From: Siphonodentalium dalli
Lineage: Eukaryota > Mollusca > Scaphopoda > Gadilida > Siphonodentaliidae
DNA: 64,000 nucleotides
Assembly (NCBI GenBank): GCA_032622095.1
Contig: CP136067.1
Coordinates: 194,334,052 to 194,398,051 of the forward strand
Direction of reading: 5' to 3'
Made by a program: the position numbers and the translations under genes
Shown here: piece by piece, positions 12,201 to 21,200 of the stretch
Layout: the number at the start of each line of letters is the position of its first letter
How positions within the stretch are numbered: the first letter of the stretch is position 1
Notes under the pieces: model-generated
What the model was told of the DNA's origin: nothing
Seen by the model: only the letters and a program-made list of their open reading frames with translations
Databases searched by the model: none

Positions 12201-15200
12201 CCACAATTTTCTAAACAGTCCTTAGAATCTATCCTCTATTGACTTTTGCCATTAAATTCTGCGACCTATATTTTTTTCCATTTTTTAATAATTGGGAGAT
12301 TGAGTTTTTATTCTTGATGGCTTTAATTAAATTACTAGTATGTGTTTATGCCATTTCTTATCAATGAATTTTATATTTGCACGTCAGATGTTTCAATTTG
12401 CAGGTACTGTGAATAGGAATGAGAAGATGCTAGCGAGTATAGCGTCTGGGAAATGGGTCCTGCACAAGTCATATGTATTGGCCAGCAAAGAGGCTCAATG
12501 CTTTGTTAACGTGAGTTCCATTTCTTTGTAACGTGAGTTCCATTTCTTTGTAACATAAGCCCTTCCATGACTGGAGCTTCCTGAAATTTTGCAAAAACCC
12601 TGTACCAATGCATTCTCTTATATATGTGAGTCTCCCATAGGGAGCCTTTCATATATAAGAGAATACATTGGCCTAATAATATTTAACTAATACTGTAACA
12701 TTCTAATAGTATTGATAAATGATATTTACACAAAATATTTCCAAAAATTTCAAATTTATAATAACAATTAGGCCATTTTTTTCAGAGAGAGTAAAAAAAA
12801 AAAAATTTATTTGTTATTTTATCTTTTTATTGATGTTATAAATAAAGCGATATTTGAAAATTAATAAGTGGTTCTTATGTTTTTCTTAAGTCTCCCCCAC
12901 CTCCCTATTTTGGGCTAAAGTCTCCCTGAAATCTCCAGAGGGAGAAATCATTCTCCCTGTTTCAACCCCTAGCTTGGGCCCTGATTCCTGTTATTAATAG
13001 ATCTCCAATAACGAAATTTCATGTAATGAAATTATTGTTGGTTAACCCTTTCATGACTGGAGCCGCGCTGGTGCAGTATTAAAGATCCTGTGCCAGTGCA
13101 TTCTCTTATATATGTGAGTCTCCCAACAATAACAATATTTACATAGGCCTTGTAAGCCAGTGCGTTCTCTTTTATGTGCGCTATGGGAGACTGGCATATA
13201 AAAGTCAATGCACTGACACAGGATCTTTAGTGCTGCACCAATGAAAGGGTTAACATGTTCACTTTTATCCAGGAGGAGGACCACGAGTGGGGCAACGAGA
13301 GGATGGCGGAGGAAGTGGGTAAACTGTCAGCTCAAAACCAAAAACTAGCCAAAGCATGCAAGCGATGGCGTATCAATGTGCAAAAAATGAATCAGGTTTG
13401 TAGTTTTCCCATTCACTCAGTATGGTAAATATCTATGAAGAAAAAAATGTTCAGCATAAGCAAGTAGATTCTAGTCCTTTGGGTAATCACATGGAATGAA
13501 ACATTATAAACTCACTTTCTCATTGAATTCAGTTTTCTAGTGGCTGTCTGAAATTACACATTTACATAACCCCCATTGAGACCGTCGCTCATTTCTTATG
13601 TATTCTAATTTATGTACGTAACATAAGGAACTTGTTAAAGGGGTACTGTGCACTAAATCCAGCCATTTAGGCCCATTTATGGGGCCATAATATATTTGCA
13701 ACAAATGATTGAATTTGACCCATGGATGAGTGCAAAATACACTCACGTGCTCTATGAACGATGTAAACAACATGGTAATTATAATGAAAATGAGTTAATG
13801 ACTTGAGCCATAAACTCATTTTCATTGATGTTTTATATCGTTAATAAAGTAAATGAGTGAATTTGGGACTCATCCATGGCTCAAATTCATTCATTTGTTG
13901 CATACTAGTATATTATGTTGAGTATAATAGGAGATGGTCCCATTAATGGCCGGATTTAGTGTATAGTCTCCCTTAAAGAGTGACTTGTTATTCTTTATAC
14001 ATTGATAACATTTTTACAGGAGAAGTCTGGATCTGGCGGGGCATTTGCTGGCTGGATAGTGCTATTATGTACAGACAAAAATAAGGCTACATGCTTCCAG
14101 AGACTTCTAGAAGCGGGCGGAGCAAATGTTCTTTCTATTCAGTAAGAATATGAGTTGATAACAATTTTACTATCATTTTCAAAATCAAATTATAGTCCAT
14201 GTTCTGCAACAATTTTGCACAATAAAACATTCATGTGCAACAGGTTTGAAGCGATGCAGATGGTACTTAACCCTTCATGACGGGAGATGCACTGGTGCAG
14301 CATTAACCCTTAATGATGGTAGCAGTGCTGGTGCAGCATTAAAAATCCTTTCTCTTATATATGTGAGTTTCCCCACAGGGAGCCTTTCATATATAAGAGA
14401 ATGCACTGGCTTACAAGGTCAAGTTAAATATTGTTAGGCCAAAGCATTATGTTATATATGCAAGGCTCCCTATAGGAGACTCACATATATAAGAGAATGC
14501 ATTGGCACAGGGTTTTCGCAAAATTTCAGGAAACTAAAGACAGTGCATTAGGCCAAACAAAAAAAGTTTTTTTATTCTCAGGCAATTTTTTTGGAGAATC
14601 GTGAGGGAGCGAGGGTTTTATTTTTATTTTTTATTTTTGTTATGGGGATAATGCCCATAGTTAGCATGGGTTATTATACCTTCCCAGGTTAAGAAAATGT
14701 AAGGAGAACATTGTTTTGATATAAACTAATGTATTCCACTATAAAGAATGACCAATTATCACATTGTACTACCTGTGCATCAAATCTGAAATAAACATTG
14801 TACTATCCGTACATCTAGGGATTTACTAGAATTATATATATATAATGAATATTTCATTTTACTGTTGTTGATATATTTGATATATGTATGTACCTTTTTA
14901 TAGTTATTATGCCCCCGATCTCCGATGGAGATTTGGGGGTATATAGTGGAGCCCTCCGTCCGTCCGTACGAACGTTTCAACTCATAACTTTGGTTTCGCT
15001 AACTCAATTCAGTTGATCTTTGGTATGCTAATAGACCAGCAGGGGGGACAAGATTTCCCCATAACTGCGGTTTCGTCCGCCCATAGTTTCCAGAGTTACG
15101 CCCCTTTTTGGACTTAGAAAATTCAGTTTTCTGTGGCATACGAACGTTTCAACTCATAACTTTGGTTTCGCTAATTCAATTCAGTTGATCTTTGGTATGC

Positions 15201-18200
15201 CAATAGACCAGCCCCGGGGGAACAAGATTTCCCCATAGCCGTGGTTTCGTCCACCCATTTTTTCCAGAGTTACGCCCCTTTTTGGACTTAGAAAATTCAG
15301 GTTTTCTGCTACTTTTTTTGGTTTCCAGATGATAACTTGATTTTGGATTGTTTATTTGCAAAACCCGTTTTTTTGTGAATTACCAATATCGCAATACAGG
15401 TCAAGGTAAAATTTCGGTTCAATCGGATAATTTTTGTGAGAGTTATGACCCTTTTTCGACTTAAAAATTCAGTTGTTTTTTTTAGAAAATTCAGTTTTCC
15501 TTCTATTTTTGTGGCACCAGACCAAATTTGAAGCTAATATAGAACAACATGTGGCAGTTTTTTAGCGCTTAACCAGAAAGTTTCTGTGCTCAGAAAAGAA
15601 AGTTCTGACCAGGCCTCAAGTTTGGTCAAAATGTTACCTGGTAGGCTACATTCTTGGTACATTCTCTGACCTAAGCTGACTTGTGAGGACACACTCGGCT
15701 AATTTCGACCGGCATAAAAAAAACCTATGTTGACTTATATTAATATTGCGTGCGTGTGAGGTCTCTGTAAGTGTTGTCATATTTTAACAAGTCATCCTCT
15801 ATCGTACTAAATACTCATGAATAACATAACTTTACAAAGTGCCATTTAATAAGTATTTGCACAAAAATAAGAAAAATCCTCTCTGATTGTACAGTCGGGT
15901 TACCTCCGCCCAGCGGTGCACTTGTATATATTTATATCTATCTATATACTTTAATATTTATCCATCTAAACTATAGTAACTATACATGCTAGCCATAAAG
16001 ACTTCAAATACTATTATATTAAACCAGCATACACATCGCCAATACGCACCATATTACTTTCCTGTTTGCATTCCCGAAATTGGAAATCTCACAATTGTTT
16101 ACAAAAAGTGGGTTATCTACCTTGGCGAAATATTTGAACATTACATTCCGCTGTTCCGGTGCGTTTTGCGTCCGTAATATCGTATGCAGAGGTGACCGTT
16201 TAGCAACATCCAATTTATACCAACCAACCATTTGACTTAATAAACTTCAGGTTTGGGCAGCTTGTGGTGACAATATACCTGGTAGTTATCGTTGCCTAGT
16301 GTCTGTTTTTGAATACCAACACATACACCATTGTATGTCTATCATATTCGATGTTTGAAACATAACTAATTTCCGTTTTCTAGTTTCCTATTTTCGTGTT
16401 ATCATTTGACAGATTCGGTCGAATTGAAAATCGTAATAAAATGGTTCAACGCGGGCCTTTTTTTCCAGACGCGGCTATGCCCGAGAATCAAAAAACTTTT
16501 TTTTTGTGGCCTTAACCCTTTAATGATGGGAGCAGTGCTAGTGCAGCATTAAAAATCCTTTGCCAGCACTTTCTCTTATATATGTGAGTTTCCCCACAGG
16601 GAGCCTTTCATATATAAGAGAATGCACTGGCTTACAAGGTCAAGTTAAATATTGTTAGGCCAAAGCATTATGTTATATATGCAAGGCTCCCTATAGGAGA
16701 CTCACATATATAAGAGAATGCATTGGCTCCTGTTGGCACAGGGTTTTTTCATAACGGCATGAAATACATCTCATTGAGTAAACAATTTTCCATTGTTTCA
16801 ATTCTGAATTCAACTTCATGTTCGCAGTAAAATCATAACTGCAATTTGCAAGTGGTAAACATCTGAAAAAGACATCAGGTACATGCAGAAACTAAATATT
16901 GTGCATATTTATTTCTATTCAAGGTGGCAATTTTTCATCTTTATCAGCATTTTTAACGATAAGAGCGATGCTAATTGAGGGACTATATTTTATCCAGCGC
17001 ATTAAAATATTAAAACAAAAAGTCATGAATTGAGTGTTTTCTATGTCTGCACATTTCATCGATAATTACAAGGCATGTGTGTGTCGAAATAACGTTTAAA
17101 GTTCGAAGAGAATAAGAATGGGGATAACAGAGTGGTGCTTTGTGATTTCGGAAAGGTGCAGGAATGGTTAAGAACCCATACGTTCTATGTTTTTTATTCT
17201 TGTAGCATTTAACAATTATAATATTAAGGACAAACAAAATTTATTTCCTTTATATCGGAGATAGTCTTTAGTTAATTTTGCTCTTTATTTCACGTCTCTT
17301 GAAACAATTTAGTAAATCCTGTAACTGTTACGGCATTATACTACTATATAGTCCAGCCAGGAGATTATTTATGGTCGAGTTAAAAAAAAAAGCTTGACTA
17401 CCCAAGAACTGACCTTGCCAAATTATAATTCTCAGGTAGGTATCTACACAGATGGTGATAGCATGATAAATTGAACAAATATCAACTGATTTTGTTGATA
17501 TTCAATATATGAGACTTGCTCCACAATGTCTTGATCGAGTTCGAACACCAGCCAAGTTCGCCTAATTTGGGCAGAGTATGTTCATTTTCCTGAATTTTTA
17601 TCGTGATAGCGCGATAACTTAAACAAATTTGCTAAACAATGTCTGAATTGAGTTCGAAAACTGGCTAGGTCCGCATATTTTGGCCAGAGTTACACAATAA
17701 CTTTGATGAGGTCTGTTCGCGAGGGAATATTTGGTATGTCTGACTTCCTCAAAAGTGTGGTGTATGATCACAGCAGAATTATGGGTAATTTTTCAGGATT
17801 TTAGTCGGTTAAGGAGTTCATTATTTAGAGCATTACTGTAACTACTGCAACTTGACCACACATATCTGACGCGATTCTTGATTCATTCATATTTCATACT
17901 TCTAACCTGTTAAAATGTTAATGATCAATCTGTGAAGAAAAAATGTAAATGAAATCTGTCCCGTCCTCACTGAATAAAATATTTCCTGTAAACAAAAAAT
18001 TAATTATTTGGCCTAATTTGTTTAAAGATGCATAATCCGATTAAGCGCCCCTCAATTAATATTTATTAAGCGCCCCTCAATTACTATTTATTAAGCGCCC
18101 CTCAATTACTATTTATTTTGATTCTGGGGTAAAAAATATTTGATTCGAGTCGAGGAACCAACCTATCAAAGCTCAAAGTTATTAGATATCGATTTTTTAA

Positions 18201-21200
18201 ATCTATTATTTTTCGCCATCGAGAATTAATGTGGCCCAGTAAACAGCCGACGGTCTCGGACCAAATTGCAGATGAAGATGGATAACTCTAAAATCAAGAG
18301 GCTTTGTGTTGATAATAAGACCAAATTTCGTCGAACAACATGTTGATAAATAACACATTTCGGTAAATTTTATTCTATAGTTGACAGTGGTTAGCATTAT
18401 TTTTGGGCAATTGATCGATTCTGATAACTGAAGCGGCATTTCTAAAAATGTTGTTGTTGGAATCTGATTAAATGGGGACCATCAAATCGGATTGAGTACC
18501 TTTAAATATTTTCTCTATTACAGGCCACCCTTCACAGCATCGATGAATGCAACCCATGTGTTCCTAGAGCTCAACAAGATTGACATGCCATTGGTTGGTA
18601 TTTATATATTTCCTAACCTTTGTGTCTTCCTAATAGTCATGCAGTTTCATATAATATTGCAGCATGGAAATCTTCATTTAACAACAACAACAACAATTAA
18701 GATTTTCAACCGATGCTGTTTCAAGATATTTTGTGATCTATAATTTGTTGTAATCCTAAGATGATTACTGTCGGCCGCTTTTATTTTTGTTTAATATTTT
18801 TATTGAATAACAGAGTATACAAATATAAAAGAACATATAAGTGATCTATTAATAAGCATTCACATTCTTTTTGCTCTATCTTGCGCACTCTACAGACATA
18901 CCACCTTCCATACAAAACTTACATTCAATCTTAGAAGTACAGTCGATTTCGGTTAATAGAATATGCTCGGTGCAGCAATTTATTATTTGAATAGCCGATT
19001 ATTTGATTAGACGAATTTGCACCAAAACGTTGTAATTTCGACTTGACGATTTCGTAATTTCGAGTTGTACCACTGACTTGACCGATGTTTGTTTGATATA
19101 AAAACTTTTAAATACCTGTTATTAAATGTGTATTTACTCCATAATATTGTTCTCTTTATTGATTGTTTCGTGTAATATTAAAATATTTGTAATACCATTG
19201 TCAGATTGTGTGTTTGTTGTTACTTTTTACCGAGGGAAAATTGTAAAAACATCGATCGATAAAAGCACGTGTTCAATGTTTACATTGAAGGACTGGTTAG
19301 AGTTATTCACCTTTGATCGATTGACTGGTTAGAGTTATTCACCTTTGATTGATAGAAGCACATATAGTGATTGAGGAAGACCATTTATATAGAACATGAT
19401 TTTATTTATTTTAAAACATATAACGGACAAAAATTAAATAACAGTGACAATATAAACAGTAATATAATAAAGTGTTCATGGTATCCACGATGCAAATTCT
19501 GTTATTTTGCATTGGCGTTGGCGTTTAGAAATCAGAGACTGGAAAAGTTTCTCGATTTTGTAAAAGGCTGCCCAGTCCATTTCGTCCTTCTCCTCGAGGT
19601 TTTCTTCTAAGAACTGCCGAATATCGCGGGTGTACTCAAACAAATACTTAAACAAACACGCTGTCACCATTAATGGGACAATCCTTTGTTCGCGCCATAG
19701 AGTGTGAAACGAACAAAACAGTTTGTACAGTCTAATTCTTTATGCATGTTCAGACATCAAATACAAAAGAACCGAGTCGCTAACATGTGTCTGTCCAACT
19801 ACAGTACTGGCTTTATTGATATAAACTATAGACTATAGATGCGGGATTTACCCACACTTCTTACAAAATTTGATATTGTCATTTATGGCGTGAATTATTA
19901 GCCCCCTAAATCACCTTATCATCATCATCATGGCGTGAATTATGGGAATGTTGGGCAATAAAACAACAAGACAAGTGTTATTATAATATTTTAATATTCA
20001 CATTTAATTGAAAAATCACTTTCTTATAGTAACTTATGACCGTAAAGCACTCGCTTTTGAAACGTTTTATGTCACCCATTTTCGATCTAATTCGATTGTC
20101 TGCGGTTTCTTGACATAAACTATAATATTTTGGATGAAATACCTTCAACTGAGTTCTAGAATGCACGAAAATACCGACTTTCAGAGCACATTTTTGCGAA
20201 TTTTCTATTCTATTAAGCGATAGTCCCATCGGGAGTCTATTCGAATAAGCAATTAAAAAATACAGATGTACTATTAAAATGGTTTTGGAATCCGAAATAT
20301 TATTATAATAAACGAATTATTTGATTAACCGTTATTCGATTAATTGGAATTGACTGTACTAGGTCGGGGCATGTCCCAACTTAAGTTCACACACCGGGGG
20401 AACCTCCCAAGCAAATTAGCAGGAATTTACTTAAATGTCATTGATGTGCTTAATATGGAGTATAAACTGCATCTAAAATTTACAGTCACCACCGTCTACA
20501 ATATATGTGGGCAATCCCGAGGCCGGAAAATCTATATATGCGCATGAAATTTGACAGACTTTAGGCACAAACTGTAAAACAATTTTAAGATTCAACCTTG
20601 TAATCCGTGTTTGTGGTTTGTATCTTAAATCATATACTGAAAAGCTAATAGAGCATACTTTATGAATCCAAGGAATCACATGAAATTTATGTGTATGTGT
20701 ACATAGCCGTTGTCCTGTGTCAAAAATTATTGTTCTACTGAACTTATGGTGTGAAGTGAAGTTGAAATTAAGTGTTGAGAAAAGGTAGAAACACTGTTGT
20801 CCCCAGAGCAGGCTAGCATCAATAAATTCACCCTCTGGGGACCTCATTCTGCTTAGGCCCCCTGCTATTCAGGCATTATTTTTTCGAATAAATTTTTTTT
20901 ATTCAATTTTGGGACAGTATCGCGATTCGAATCGATTCAGCCAAATGCTTTATCCGTGCAGACAATGAGCCACTGGCACAGCACAAAGTAAGAATGGTCG
21001 ACGATATCTGCATTTAAAGTTCTGACTCGTACATGTCAGTCTTCCGAAGTATGTGCTTAACGCTATAAATATGGCATTTGTGTGCAAAAATGCGATGTAA
21101 TATCCCAAATAAATTTGAACTGTGATGAGTCAAAATTGAAAATGATTTGATTCGATTCAATTTGGGAGATCAATCAGCTTTATGATTGAACAATGAATCT

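Larger units (their letters stand above)
10556..12403 (+). other. TOPBP1 intron e: repeat content
   Basis: Short palindrome at 10724-10794, a 'gacatattatgg' repeat copy at 11233-11608, and a 340-bp palindromic MITE at about 11780-12117. 10800-11230 and 12120-12400 show nothing recognisable; a 68-codon open frame at 10838-11044 resembles no known family. Confidence 0.6.
14142..18523 (+). other. TOPBP1 intron h: largest intron, nested elements
   Basis: Two near-identical direct copies of a MITE core (14304-14536 and 16512-16746) flank a roughly 2-kb inverted-repeat element (14551-16511). Beyond it lies unrecognised sequence (16750-17440), a degenerate dispersed repeat (17450-17760), a partial 'cagtaatg' MITE (17765-17841) and three 25-bp tandem copies (18042-18116). 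Confidence 0.6.

Noticed and set aside
20473-20847. 124-codon minus-strand open frame in TOPBP1 intron i
   Set aside because: It starts in an 'aatgaggtcc' MITE arm and has no recognisable domain.
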